Notes: generated by a model from the sequence alone, not told the origin. A DNA stretch of 64,000 nt from Isoptericola sediminis (GCF_013085345.1 NZ_JABFAJ010000021.1:1-64000), one strand, 5' to 3'; counted from the stretch's first letter, positions 32,033 through 41,307 are shown. Program-made: numbers and translations.

Positions 32033-32449
32033 ATGGACGCACCCAGCGGACCGGTGCCAGCGAAGCACGGCGTGTCCGGCACGCACGTCGCCTGGTTCTG
32101 GCGCTCGGCGGCCGCCGTCGGCGTGGCCGCCTCGGCGGTCGTGCACCTCCTGCTGTGGAACCAGGGGTACCAGGACCTGGACGTGGTCGGCCCGCTGTTC
32201 CTCCTCAACGCCGCCGGCGGGGCCGTGCTGGCGGTGCTGCTCGTCGTCTGGCGGCACTGGATCCCGCTGGTCGGCGGCATCGTGTTCGGCGCGACCACCC
32301 TGCTGGCGTTCGTGGCCTCCGGCACGGTCGGGTTCTTCGACGTGTCCGGACCGCTGATGTTCGGCCGGGACGAGACCATCGCCGCGGTCGCCGAGGTCCT
32401 CGCCGTGGTCGCCTCCACGGTCGCGCTGCTGCGCGAGCAGCGCCGCTGA
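32033..32449 (+). CDS. Four-helix membrane protein, unknown
   Basis: 138 residues with four predicted transmembrane helices (about 20-40, 55-73, 77-97, 110-130) and a short cytoplasmic start. No family is recognised. Histidines in the first helix (VVHLLLW) could be functional. It is divergent from the Rieske gene by 59 bases, so it may share regulation. ATG 32033 is preferred, with CAGCAT seven bases upstream and GTGACG as -35. ATG 32024 is the alternative. Confidence 0.65.
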   Translation: MDAPSGPVPAKHGVSGTHVAWFWRSAAAVGVAASAVVHLLLWNQGYQDLDVVGPLFLLNAAGGAVLAVLLVVWRHWIPLVGGIVFGATTLLAFVASGTVGFFDVSGPLMFGRDETIAAVAEVLAVVASTVALLREQRR

Positions 32450-32487
32450 GGCTGTGGACCGGCACCCGTGCTGTCCGCCCCGCCCCC

Positions 32488-32493
32488 TACGAT
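32488..32493 (+). promoter_or_regulatory. Leaderless -10 box of the recQ-like gene
   Basis: TACGAT ends six bases before GTG 32500. Identical in hexamer and spacing to the thpR box. Confidence 0.55.
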
Positions 32494-32499
32494 CGCAGG

Positions 32500-34950
32500 G
32501 TGACCTCCGCCGACGACCCGTACGCCGACCTCGAGCCCGTCTGGACGGACGCCGACGTGCCGCCGGACGACGACGCCCCGCCGCCGGACGACGAGAGCGG
32601 GCCGCCGGCGGACGCCCACCTGGCCCGTCCCGCGGCCGCTCCCGCACCCGGTGCGGCCCCCGGGTCGTCCGCGGGCGCTGACCGCGCCGAGGCGACGCGG
32701 CGGGCCAAGCTGGCGATGCTGCGCGGCCTGATGGACACCGCCGGCGGCGCCGACGGCTCGAGCACCCTGCGCGACGAGGCCGCAGCCGCGCTGCGGGCGC
32801 TGGTCGGCCGCGACGACGCCGTGCTGCGCGAGGACCAGTGGACCGCGATCGAGGCCCTCGTCGCGTTCCACCGGCGGGCGCTGGTGGTGCAGCGCACCGG
32901 CTGGGGCAAGTCCGCCGTGTACTTCGTCGCCACGCAGCTGCTGCGGGCACGGGGCGCCGGGCCGACGGTCATCGTCTCCCCGCTGCTGGCGCTCATGCGC
33001 GACCAGATCGCGGCGGCCGACCGGGCCGGCATCCACGCCGTGACGATCAACTCCTCGAACGTCACCGAGTGGGACGCGATCCACGCCCAGATCGCCGCCG
33101 GCGAGGTGGACGTGCTGCTGTGCTCGCCGGAGCGGCTGAACAACCCGGCCTTCCGCGACGAGGTGCTGCCGCGGCTCGCGGCGGACGCCGGCCTGGTCGT
33201 CGTGGACGAGGCCCACTGCATCTCCGACTGGGGCCACGACTTCCGTCCGGACTACCGGCGCATCCGCACGCTGCTCGCCGACCTGCCGCCGGGCATCCCG
33301 GTGCTCGCGACCACGGCCACCGCGAACGAGCGGGTCACCCGCGACGTGGCCGAGCAGATGGCCGTCCACGGCGAGGGGGTCTCGAGCGCCGACGGCACGC
33401 TCGCCACCAGCGACGACGTCCTCGTGCTGCGCGGCGGGCTCGACCGCGAGTCACTGCACCTGGCGGTGCTCGAGCTCGGCGACCAGCCCACCCGCGTGGC
33501 CTGGCTCGTCGAGGCGCTCCAGGAGATCGACGGGTCGGGGATCGTGTACTGCCTGACGGTCTCGGCGGCGGAGGAGATCGCCGCCCAGCTCCGGTCCGCC
33601 GGACTCGCCGTCGCGGCCTACACCGGACGCACCGACCCGACCCAGCGCGCCCAGCTCGAGGAGGACCTCAAGACCAACGAGGTCAAGGCGCTCGTGGCGA
33701 CCTCGGCGCTCGGCATGGGCTTCGACAAGCCGGACCTCGCCTTCGTCGTGCACGTGGGCGCGCCGTCCTCGCCGATCGCGTACTACCAGCAGGTCGGCCG
33801 CGCCGGCCGCGGCGTCGACGACGCCGTGGTCGTGCTGCTGCCGGGCCACGAGGACAAGGCGATCTGGGACTGGTTCGGGTCGCAGGCCTTTCCGGCGGAG
33901 CACCAGGTCCGCGCCACCCTCGCCGCACTGTCCGACGCCGGGGCCCCGCTCTCGACGGCCGCGCTGGAGACGCACGTCGACCTCAAGCGGTCACGGCTGG
34001 AGACGATGCTCAAGGTCCTCGACGTCGACGGCGCCGTGCGCCGCGTGCAGGGCGGCTGGGTCGCGACCGGCGCCGAGTGGGTCTACGACGCGCAGCGCTA
34101 CGCCCGCGTGGCGGAGACCCGCCACCGTGAGCAGCAGGCGATGCTCGACTTCATCGCGACCCCGGGCTGTCGCATGCGGTTCCTGCGGGAGCAGCTGGAC
34201 GACCCGCAGCTGCCCGACGGGTGGAGCTGCGGGCGCTGCGACCGCTGCGGGGGCGTGACGCTGCCGCCGCCCCCCGCGGACGACACCGTCGCCGAGGCGC
34301 GCTCGGAGATGGACCGACCCGGCGTCGGCGTCGAGCCGCGCAAGATGTGGCCCTCGGGACTGGCCACCCTCGGGCTGGACCTCAAGGGCAAGATCGACCC
34401 CGGCGAGCGCGCCGAGCCCGGACGGGCCGTGGCACGGTTCGACGGTCTCGGCTGGTCCAACCCGGTCCGCGACCTGTTCGCCCCCACGACGCCCGACGGC
34501 GAGACCCCGGTCGCCCTGCGCGGTGCGGCGGCACGCGTGCTGGACGACTGGGACGCCCTGCACGGCGACGGCACCCAGGAGGGCGGGGAGCGCCCGGTGG
34601 TCGTGGAGGGCGTCGTCGCCGTGCGCTCCGTCACACGGCCGCAGCTGACCTACCACCTGGCCCACGGCCTGGCCGCCTATCTGGGTGTGCCGCTGATCGG
34701 GGCCGTCGGCCCGGCGCCGGGCGCCGAGGAGCCCGGGCGGCACGACGTCAACTCCGCGATGCGCCTGGCCGGCGTGGCCCGACGGCTGCGGCTGGAGCTC
34801 AACGAGGCGGCGTTGTCCGGGCTGCCCGGTCGCCGCGTGCTCCTGGTGGACGACTGGACCGACTCAGGGTGGACGCTCACCGTCGCGGCCCGGCTGCTGC
34901 GTCAGGCGGGCGCGGCGGCCGTGCACCCGTTCGTTCTCGGCGTGCGCTGA
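32500..34950 (+). CDS. RecQ-family DNA helicase fused to a phosphoribosyltransferase-like domain
   Basis: 816 residues. A disordered acidic/Pro-rich start (1-65) precedes the helicase core: Walker A TGWGKS at 133-138, DEAHCISDWGHDFRP at 236-250, and QVGRAGRG as motif VI. A winged-helix part and a short zinc motif CGRCDRCGG end near 585. The last 100 residues form a PRTase-like fold with the PRPP loop LLVDDWTDSGWT near 781-792. It is probably a 3'-5' helicase in DNA repair. The role of the PRTase domain is unknown. GTG 32500 follows a leaderless box. Confidence 0.9.
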   Translation: MTSADDPYADLEPVWTDADVPPDDDAPPPDDESGPPADAHLARPAAAPAPGAAPGSSAGADRAEATRRAKLAMLRGLMDTAGGADGSSTLRDEAAAALRALVGRDDAVLREDQWTAIEALVAFHRRALVVQRTGWGKSAVYFVATQLLRARGAGPTVIVSPLLALMRDQIAAADRAGIHAVTINSSNVTEWDAIHAQIAAGEVDVLLCSPERLNNPAFRDEVLPRLAADAGLVVVDEAHCISDWGHDFRPDYRRIRTLLADLPPGIPVLATTATANERVTRDVAEQMAVHGEGVSSADGTLATSDDVLVLRGGLDRESLHLAVLELGDQPTRVAWLVEALQEIDGSGIVYCLTVSAAEEIAAQLRSAGLAVAAYTGRTDPTQRAQLEEDLKTNEVKALVATSALGMGFDKPDLAFVVHVGAPSSPIAYYQQVGRAGRGVDDAVVVLLPGHEDKAIWDWFGSQAFPAEHQVRATLAALSDAGAPLSTAALETHVDLKRSRLETMLKVLDVDGAVRRVQGGWVATGAEWVYDAQRYARVAETRHREQQAMLDFIATPGCRMRFLREQLDDPQLPDGWSCGRCDRCGGVTLPPPPADDTVAEARSEMDRPGVGVEPRKMWPSGLATLGLDLKGKIDPGERAEPGRAVARFDGLGWSNPVRDLFAPTTPDGETPVALRGAAARVLDDWDALHGDGTQEGGERPVVVEGVVAVRSVTRPQLTYHLAHGLAAYLGVPLIGAVGPAPGAEEPGRHDVNSAMRLAGVARRLRLELNEAALSGLPGRRVLLVDDWTDSGWTLTVAARLLRQAGAAAVHPFVLGVR

Positions 34951-34965
34951 GCGCCGCGGGTCGGG

Positions 34966-37900
34966 CTACTCCCCCAGCAGGCCCCGGACGTCGTCGGCGT
35001 CCAGGACGCCGGCGAACCGCCCGGCGGCGTCGTCGACCACGGCGTCGAACAGCGCGGCCTTGCGCCGCGCGAGCGCCATGACCTTCTCCTCGATGGTGTC
35101 GGCCGCGACCAGCCGGGTGACCTGCACCGGCCGGGTCTGGCCGATCCGGTGGGTGCGGTCGATCGCCTGGGCCTCGGCGGCCGGGTTCCACCACGGGTCC
35201 AGCAGGTAGACGTGGTCGGCCTCGGTGAGATTCAGCCCGAACCCGCCCGCCTTGAGGCTGATGAGGAACACCGGTGCCTCGCCGGCCTTGAACCCGGCGA
35301 TCACCCCGGCGCGGTCCCTGGTGCTGCCGTCGAGCGACACGGTCGCCAGCCCGGCCTGGGCGCACCGGGCGGCCACCCGGCGCAGGAAGGAGGGGAACTG
35401 GGAGAAGACGAGCGCCCGGTGCCCCTCGGCGACGAGCTCGACGAGCTGGTCGACCACGAGGTCGAGCTTGGCCGACGTCACCCCGGCGTAGGCGTCGTCG
35501 ACGAGGGCGGCGTCCAGGGCCAGCCGCCGCAGCGTGGTCAGCGACCGGAAGATCGCGGCGCGGTTGGCCTCGAAGTCGGTGAGCAGCCCGAGCAGACGTT
35601 GGCGCTCGCGCTGCAGGTGGGTGTCGTAGATCTTGCGGTGGTCGGCGGTGAGCGGGACCCGCAGCACCTGCTCGGTCCGGGCGGGCAGCTCGGGGGCGAC
35701 CTGCTCCTTGGTGCGGCGCAGCATGAGGGTGCGCAGCCGACGCTGCAGTCTCCCGAGGGCACGGTTCCCGGCGGCCACGACCTGCGGGTCGTCGTCGCGT
35801 GCTGCGGCCTCGACCGGGCGCACCACCTCGGCGCGGAACCGGTGCGACGACGGGTACAGCCCCGGGGCGACGATCGCGAGCATCGCCCACAGCTCGGTGA
35901 GGTTGTTCTCCAGCGGGGTGCCCGTGACGGCCAGCTTGAAGGGGGCGTCGAGCCGGCGGACGGTCTGGTGGGCCCGCGTCCGGGGGTTCTTCGCGAACTG
36001 CGCCTCGTCCAGGACCAGCCCGGCCCACGGGCGTCCCTCGAAGGCGGCGACGTCCAGCCGGAAGACGGCGTAGGAGACCACGACGACGTCGGCCCCGTCG
36101 GTGAGGTCGGCCAGGGACCGGCCGAGCTTCTTCGTGGTCGACGGGACGGGCACGACGCGGAGGTCGGGGGTGAAGCGTGCGGCCTCGTCGACCCAGTTCC
36201 CGACGACGGAGGCGGGAGCCACCACGACGAACGGTCGACGCGGGCCGTCCTCGGCCCGTGCCCGGACCCCGGCCACGAAGGCGAGGACCTCGAGCGTCTT
36301 GCCGAGGCCCATGTCGTCGGCGAGGATCCCGCCCAGCCCGTGGCCGTGCAGGAAGCTCAGCCACTCGTACGCGCGGTGCTGATACGGCCGCAGCTCGGCG
36401 CGCAGTCCGGGCGGCGCGGGCACCGGTGCCACGGTCCGGTCGCCGGCGGTGAGGAGACGCAGGTCCGCCACGGTCCGCCGCCACCGTGCGGACACGTCGA
36501 CGGAGTCGGCGAGGTCCTCCAGCTCCCCCCACAGCTCGGCGTCGTACCGGCTGACCCGCAGCCGGCCGGGCACGTCCTCGAGGGCGGAGGCCTCGTCGAC
36601 GAGGTTCCGCAGGCGACGCAACGAGGCGTGGTTCAGCCGCAGCCAGGAGCCGTCCGTGAGCAGCAGACGCTTCTGCCCGCGGACCAGGGCCGTGAACAGG
36701 CGGGTGAAGGGAACCTCCCGACCTGCCACCGTGACGGAGATCCCGAGGTCGAGCCAGTCCGCGTCGCCGGACGCGGCGCCGTCGACCACGACCCGGGGCG
36801 GGGCGTCCAGGTGCCGGTAGTCGGGGACGTCGGGCGCCTCGACGACGACACCGGCGCCGGCCAGGGCGGGCAGCACCTCACCGGCGAGGTCGAGGGCCTC
36901 CAGGCCGGTGTACGTCTGCTGCCGGGCGATCTCGAAGCGCTCGAACCCGGCCAGTCCCCGCACGGCCGCGACGGCAGCGGACCGGATCTCGTCCTCGGCC
37001 TCGGGTCCACGGGAGGGGTCGTGCGCCGCACCGTCCAGCGGCACGTCGCGAGGCGCACCGGACGGGCGCGGGTACCGCCACGACCAGCGCACGACGGCGC
37101 GCTGCGGGGAGTCGAAGTCGGCGCGGGCCACGAGCACCGGCCGCGCGGGTTCGGGCAGCTCGACGCTGCCGTCGGAGACGACGGTGACGGCACGACGCAG
37201 GGCGGGCAGGTGCTCGCCGACCAGCTCGTCGACGTCGGCGGCCGGCACGTCCAGCGACCCGCCACCGACGAGCTCGCGCGCACCGTCGGTCAGCCGGGAC
37301 CCGGTGGGCGCGAGGCGCAGCAGCGTGCGGCCGCCGCGGGTCTCGACCGTGAACAGCCCGCTGGTGCCGACGGCACCCTGACGCTCGGGTCCCACGACGT
37401 CCTCGCCGTCGATCGACACCACGGGGTCCAGCCGGACGCCGTCCGCGACGGACCGGGCGGTCAGCCGCAGGGAGGCCGTGCGCCCCAGCAGCACCTCGTC
37501 GCGGCTCCCCTGCCCCACCAGGGGGATCTGCAGCTCGGCGGCCTCGGCCAGCAGCGGCCAGAGCCCTCGTCCTGCCGTGGCCAGCGGTCGCCAGGCCTCG
37601 CGGCTGCGGGTGACGCCGTCGCTGAGCGCGGCCCCGAGGTCGGCGAACCAGCGCCGCACCGCGGGGGCAGGCGTGGCCCGGACGTCGGCGAAGGCGTACA
37701 GGCCCCGGGCCAGCGCCTCCCAGCCGGCCTCCGGTGCCGTCTTCCACCCGCCGTTGCGGGCCGGGACGACCGGTCGCACGGACAGCTCGGGGGGTGCCTC
37801 GGCGAAGGCCCCGTCCAGGCGGAACCGCAGGCCGACCGGCAGGACGGCGCCGGCGCTCGCCGGGTCGGGTCCGGCCGACGTCACCGCGGCGAGCCGACCG

Positions 37901-38244
37901 CGCCATCCATCCGGCCCGTCCTGCCCTCCGGGGCCGTCCGCGCCGTGCCGGCCCACGTGCAGCAGGGCTGCCGCCACGTGCTTGCAGTCCGTCGCGACCG
38001 GGCAGCTGCACGACGCCTCGTCGACCGCGTACCGCCCGTCGGCGTCGACCGTGAACCGGATGCGGCACCCGTACGGGCGCACCGCGCTGCCCGCGACCCG
38101 CGCTGCGAGGACCCGGGCCTCGGCGTCCCAGCTCCACGAGACGACCATGCCGCCGCGCTCGTAGCCCTGGGCGCGGCGGAAGGTCGTGGCTCCCACCAGT
38201 CCGCCGATCTCGAGCGGGTCGACGCGGGGCGGGACGGTGGGCAT
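34966..38244 (-). CDS. SWIM zinc-finger SNF2-family DNA helicase/translocase
   Basis: About 1092 residues. The N-terminal SWIM finger (CSC...CKH, about residues 75-95) likely binds DNA or protein. A long middle region (100-580) is of unknown fold. The SNF2 ATPase follows: DDMGLGKT near 640, LVLDEAQFAKNP near 743, and a C-terminal helicase with DRTHRIGQTRPVQV. It remodels DNA-protein complexes; precise role unknown. ATG 38244 is chosen from a CAGCAT box seven bases upstream. ATG 38253 is equally possible. Convergent with the recQ-like gene, 15 bases apart. Confidence 0.9.
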   Translation of the reverse strand: MPTVPPRVDPLEIGGLVGATTFRRAQGYERGGMVVSWSWDAEARVLAARVAGSAVRPYGCRIRFTVDADGRYAVDEASCSCPVATDCKHVAAALLHVGRHGADGPGGQDGPDGWRGRLAAVTSAGPDPASAGAVLPVGLRFRLDGAFAEAPPELSVRPVVPARNGGWKTAPEAGWEALARGLYAFADVRATPAPAVRRWFADLGAALSDGVTRSREAWRPLATAGRGLWPLLAEAAELQIPLVGQGSRDEVLLGRTASLRLTARSVADGVRLDPVVSIDGEDVVGPERQGAVGTSGLFTVETRGGRTLLRLAPTGSRLTDGARELVGGGSLDVPAADVDELVGEHLPALRRAVTVVSDGSVELPEPARPVLVARADFDSPQRAVVRWSWRYPRPSGAPRDVPLDGAAHDPSRGPEAEDEIRSAAVAAVRGLAGFERFEIARQQTYTGLEALDLAGEVLPALAGAGVVVEAPDVPDYRHLDAPPRVVVDGAASGDADWLDLGISVTVAGREVPFTRLFTALVRGQKRLLLTDGSWLRLNHASLRRLRNLVDEASALEDVPGRLRVSRYDAELWGELEDLADSVDVSARWRRTVADLRLLTAGDRTVAPVPAPPGLRAELRPYQHRAYEWLSFLHGHGLGGILADDMGLGKTLEVLAFVAGVRARAEDGPRRPFVVVAPASVVGNWVDEAARFTPDLRVVPVPSTTKKLGRSLADLTDGADVVVVSYAVFRLDVAAFEGRPWAGLVLDEAQFAKNPRTRAHQTVRRLDAPFKLAVTGTPLENNLTELWAMLAIVAPGLYPSSHRFRAEVVRPVEAAARDDDPQVVAAGNRALGRLQRRLRTLMLRRTKEQVAPELPARTEQVLRVPLTADHRKIYDTHLQRERQRLLGLLTDFEANRAAIFRSLTTLRRLALDAALVDDAYAGVTSAKLDLVVDQLVELVAEGHRALVFSQFPSFLRRVAARCAQAGLATVSLDGSTRDRAGVIAGFKAGEAPVFLISLKAGGFGLNLTEADHVYLLDPWWNPAAEAQAIDRTHRIGQTRPVQVTRLVAADTIEEKVMALARRKAALFDAVVDDAAGRFAGVLDADDVRGLLGE

Positions 38245-38353
38245 GGCGTCCATGCTGTCACGCCCCACCGACGGCCGGCGGCGGGGTGCCGTCGACCGCT
38301 TGGCACACTATTTCGCGGAATCACGACACCGGTCGCGATGCGCGCCGGGCCGC

Positions 38354-39676
38354 TCAGAAGCGCCCGCGGACCGCCTCGCCGTGCGCCGGCAGGTCCTCGT
38401 CGTCGGCGACCGCGACGATCCGGTCGGCCACCTCCGCCAGGGCGTCCCGGTCGTACTCGATCACCTGCACCGACTTCAGGAACGCGTGCACGCCGAGCCC
38501 GCTGGCGAAGTGCGCCGTCCCGCCCGTGGGCAGCACGTGGTTCGACCCCGCCAGGTAGTCGCCGAGGGAGACCGGCGAGTAGGGCCCGACGAAGATCGCC
38601 CCCGCCGACCGCACCCGCTCGGCCCACGCGGCGGCGTCGACCGTCTGGATCTCCAGGTGCTCGGCACCGTAGGCGTCCACCACCGCGAGCCCCTGCTCGA
38701 GGTCGTCGACGAGCACGACGGCCGACTGCGGACCGGACAGCGCGGTGGTCACTCGTTCGGTGTGCTTCGTGGCGTCCGCGAGGTCGGTCAGCTTCGCCTC
38801 GACGGCGCCCGCGAGCTCCGGCGACGGCGTCACCAGCACCGAGGCGGCCATCGGGTCGTGCTCGGCCTGGCTGATGAGGTCCAGGGCGACGTGACCGGCG
38901 TCGGCCGTGTCGTCCGCCAGGACGGCGATCTCCGTGGGGCCGGCCTCCGAGTCGATGCCGACGACGCCGCGGACCAGGCGCTTCGCCGCCGCCACGTAGA
39001 CGTTGCCCGGGCCGGTGACGACGTCCACCGGCTCGCACAGCACGTCGCCGTCGACCGTGTCGGTCCCCGCCGCGCCGTAGGCGAACATGGCCACCGCCTG
39101 GGCACCGCCGACCGCGTAGACCTCGTCGACCCCGAGCAGCGCGCACGCGGCGAGGATGGTCGGGTGCGGCAGCCCGCCGGCGTCCCGCTGGGGCGGGGAG
39201 GCGACCGCGAGCCCCGGCACCCCCGCCTCCTGGGCCGCGACCACGTTCATGATCACCGAGGACGGGTAGACGGCCAGCCCGCCCGGCGCGTAGAGGCCCA
39301 CGCGCTGCACCGGGATCCAGCGCTGACGCACCTCGGCCCCGTCGGCCAGCACGGTGGTGTGCTCCCGCGGGACCTGGGCGGCGTGCACCGCCCGCACCCG
39401 GCGGATCGACTCCTCGAGCCCGGCACGGACACCCGGGTCGAGCTCGGCCAGCGCGGAGCGCATCGCCGCGGCCGGGACCCGCAGATGCTCGGGACGCACC
39501 CCGTCGAAACGCTCGGCCAGGTCGCGCAGCGCGGCAGCGCCACGGGACCGCACGTCGGCCAGGACGGGAGCGACGGCCTCGGTCGCCTGCTCCACGCCGA
39601 CCTCGGGGCGCGGCAGCACCCCGATCAGGTCACGGCGGGACAGGGACCGGCCCCGAAGATCGATGCGTCGGATCAC
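38354..39676 (-). CDS. hisD: Histidinol dehydrogenase
   Basis: Last two steps of histidine synthesis, oxidising histidinol to histidine with NAD. 440 residues. [13 protein letters not shown], the [13 protein letters not shown] signature, the zinc and catalytic region AEHDPMA, and YGAEHLEI with the catalytic Glu/His pair are present. It has its own leaderless promoter (TAGACT, six bases before GTG 39676) and stands 6.8 kb from hisC. It is followed by 109 bases without a gene before SNF2. Confidence 0.96.
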   Translation of the reverse strand: MIRRIDLRGRSLSRRDLIGVLPRPEVGVEQATEAVAPVLADVRSRGAAALRDLAERFDGVRPEHLRVPAAAMRSALAELDPGVRAGLEESIRRVRAVHAAQVPREHTTVLADGAEVRQRWIPVQRVGLYAPGGLAVYPSSVIMNVVAAQEAGVPGLAVASPPQRDAGGLPHPTILAACALLGVDEVYAVGGAQAVAMFAYGAAGTDTVDGDVLCEPVDVVTGPGNVYVAAAKRLVRGVVGIDSEAGPTEIAVLADDTADAGHVALDLISQAEHDPMAASVLVTPSPELAGAVEAKLTDLADATKHTERVTTALSGPQSAVVLVDDLEQGLAVVDAYGAEHLEIQTVDAAAWAERVRSAGAIFVGPYSPVSLGDYLAGSNHVLPTGGTAHFASGLGVHAFLKSVQVIEYDRDALAEVADRIVAVADDEDLPAHGEAVRGRF

Positions 39677-39682
39677 CCCACC

Positions 39683-39688
39683 AGTCTA
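39683..39688 (-). promoter_or_regulatory. Leaderless -10 box of hisD
   Basis: Minus-strand TAGACT ends six bases before GTG 39676. It is the same arrangement as at hisC, so both parts of the split pathway share a promoter style. Confidence 0.6.
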
Positions 39689-39722
39689 GGTGCGGCGTGC
39701 CGCAGCACGTCCGGGCGTCCCG

Positions 39723-39728
39723 GACAAT
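39723..39728 (+). promoter_or_regulatory. Leaderless -10 box of the S4-domain gene
   Basis: GACAAT ends six bases before ATG 39735. It is divergent from the hisD promoter in a 58-base gap. Confidence 0.5.
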
Positions 39729-39734
39729 GGGCGC

Positions 39735-39962
39735 ATGGACACCCCGATCGAGGTACCGATCCGCGACGACGTCATCCGCCTGGGCCAGTTCCTCAAGCTG
39801 GCCGGCCTGGCCGAGTCGGGCACCCACGCCCGCGACCTGGTGGCCGACGGCGACGTGAGCGTCGACGGCGAGGTCGAGACCCGACGTGGGCGCCAGCTCA
39901 CGCGCGGCATGCGGGTCACCGTCGCGGGCCCCGAGGGTGACGAGACCGTCGTCGTCGCCTGA
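39735..39962 (+). CDS. Small S4-domain RNA-binding protein
   Basis: 75 residues made almost wholly of one S4 domain (IRLGQFLKLAGLAESGTHARDLVADGDVSV..., about 13-60), as in the YbcJ/YaaA-type RNA-binding proteins. It likely binds structured rRNA or tRNA. The exact role is unknown. Leaderless start at ATG 39735. A repeat-rich segment follows the stop. Confidence 0.85.
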   Translation: MDTPIEVPIRDDVIRLGQFLKLAGLAESGTHARDLVADGDVSVDGEVETRRGRQLTRGMRVTVAGPEGDETVVVA

Positions 39963-40020
39963 CCCTCGACCTCGACCTGAGGGTGACCCTCGACCTCGAC
40001 CTGAACCTGAGGTCGACCTC
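39961..40020. repeat. Tandem 24-base repeat with internal hairpins between convergent genes
   Basis: Two 24-base units (39961-39984 and 39985-40008) are nearly identical, built on the hexamer CGACCT. The first contains the inverted pair ACCCTC (39962-39967) / GAGGGT (39979-39984). A perfect palindrome GAGGTCGACCTC follows at 40009-40020. The position between two converging genes suggests a terminator role. The first copy overlaps the last bases of the S4 gene. Confidence 0.75.
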
Positions 40021-40037
40021 CTCCGCGGTCCGTCGCC

Positions 40038-40445
40038 TCAGGACGCCATGTACGCCGAGGACATGGTCCGGTCGACGGTGAGCTCCAGCACGATCCGCCG
40101 CGGGTCGTAGGCGACCTGTCGGTAGCGACGCGCGTAGCGCCGCACCGCCTCGGCCACGGCGTCGGGGTCCTCGACCGCCTCCAGCGTGCCTTCCAGGGTG
40201 AGCCACCGCCCGCCGTCGACCTGGCACAGCGCGGCCCGGGGCGGTTCGCCGTCCGGCCCGCGCCGTCGCGCGTTGGCGGCCTTGACCGACCCCCGGCGTG
40301 CCGTGATGCGGGCGATCCCCCGCTCGGCGTCCCAGGTGAAGCCGACCGGCACGACGTGCGGGGTGCCGTTCGCGCGCAGGGTGGTCAGCGTGGCCAGGTG
40401 GCGCTCGGTGACGAAGACGAGCTGCTCGGGGTTGAGTCGGATCAT
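40038..40445 (-). CDS. PPOX-class flavin/F420-binding protein
   Basis: 135 residues with the split-barrel pyridoxamine-phosphate-oxidase fold. LATLTTLRANGTPHVVPVGFTWD (about 17-39) and the RITARRGSVKAANARR stretch are typical of actinobacterial F420-dependent members. The cofactor (F420, FMN or haem) is not certain. An F420-type LLM gene lies at 14016. The start is ATG 40445, seven bases after TAGGCT, so leaderless. Confidence 0.83.
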   Translation of the reverse strand: MIRLNPEQLVFVTERHLATLTTLRANGTPHVVPVGFTWDAERGIARITARRGSVKAANARRRGPDGEPPRAALCQVDGGRWLTLEGTLEAVEDPDAVAEAVRRYARRYRQVAYDPRRIVLELTVDRTMSSAYMAS

Positions 40446-40452
40446 CGCCGCC

Positions 40453-40458
40453 AGCCTA
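40453..40458 (-). promoter_or_regulatory. Leaderless -10 box of the PPOX gene
   Basis: Minus-strand TAGGCT ends seven bases before ATG 40445. Confidence 0.5.
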
Positions 40459-40527
40459 CGCGGCGCACCGATGAGTTCCGGCGGGTGCGGTCGTCACACC
40501 CTGCACACGTCACCCGAGGAGGTCTCG

Positions 40528-41286
40528 ATGTCCGTCCAGCCCTCGGCGTCCACCCGGCCCGGACGCCCCGCCGTCGTCGACCGCGCGAACTGGCTGCGAG
40601 CGCGGCGGACGCTCCTGTCCCGCGAGAAGGCGCACACCCGCGAGGGCGACGCCCTCGCCGCCGCGCGGCGCCGACAGCCGATGACGGCCGTCGACCCCGC
40701 GACGGTCCTCGTCGGCGCCGGCGGCCGTGTCACGCTGCTGGACCTGTTCGAGGGGCGGGACCAGCTCGTGACCTACCAGCACATGTGGCACGCCGGGCAC
40801 CCCGTCGAGGGCCAGTGCGTCGGGTGCACGGCGAGCGTGTGGAGCCTCCAGGACGCCGTCTACCTCCACCACCGGGGCGTCTCCTTCGCCGTCGTGTGCG
40901 ATGGCCCCTGGGACGAGGTCGCGCCGTACGTGGCGTTCATGGGGTACCGCGTGCCCTGGTACTCGCTGCAGGAGGCCGACGACGAGGCGGTGCACGGCGG
41001 TCTGAGCGACGACCGCGGCCTGCTCTCGTGCTACCTGCGGGTCGGCGAGGACGTGTACCTGACGCACGAGACCACCCACCGCGGGGTCGAGGCCGTCATG
41101 GCACAGCTCCAGGTGCTCGACCTGACGGTGTACGGCCGCCAGGAGGCCTGGGAGGACTCCCCCGACGGCTGGCCGCAGCACCCCACGGGGACCTGGTGGA
41201 CGGACCGGGGGCGGCCGGTGCCGCAGTGGACGCGTCCCGGTGCTGCGCCGTTCGACCCGGACGCACCGCGCGGGCACCACCACTGA
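40528..41286 (+). CDS. DUF899 (thioredoxin-like) family protein
   Basis: 252 residues of the DUF899 family, a thioredoxin-like fold of unknown activity. GHPVEGQCVGCTASVW (about 88-103) carries the Cys-x-x-Cys in the place of the redox motif. An AF-V-A-F-MGYRVPWYS stretch follows, then a Trp/Gly-rich end. ATG 40528 is chosen for GAGGAGG five bases upstream. Upstream in-frame sequence overlaps the divergent PPOX promoter. It is possibly a reductase. No partner is seen. Confidence 0.8.
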   Translation: MSVQPSASTRPGRPAVVDRANWLRARRTLLSREKAHTREGDALAAARRRQPMTAVDPATVLVGAGGRVTLLDLFEGRDQLVTYQHMWHAGHPVEGQCVGCTASVWSLQDAVYLHHRGVSFAVVCDGPWDEVAPYVAFMGYRVPWYSLQEADDEAVHGGLSDDRGLLSCYLRVGEDVYLTHETTHRGVEAVMAQLQVLDLTVYGRQEAWEDSPDGWPQHPTGTWWTDRGRPVPQWTRPGAAPFDPDAPRGHHH

Positions 41287-41307
41287 GGCCGGCGGGCGCC
41301 CGGCCGG

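Noticed and set aside
35149-38874. 1241-codon plus-strand frame opposite the SNF2 gene
   Set aside because: It runs across the SNF2 start and into hisD on the other strand. Low-complexity composition and no domain indicate a shadow.
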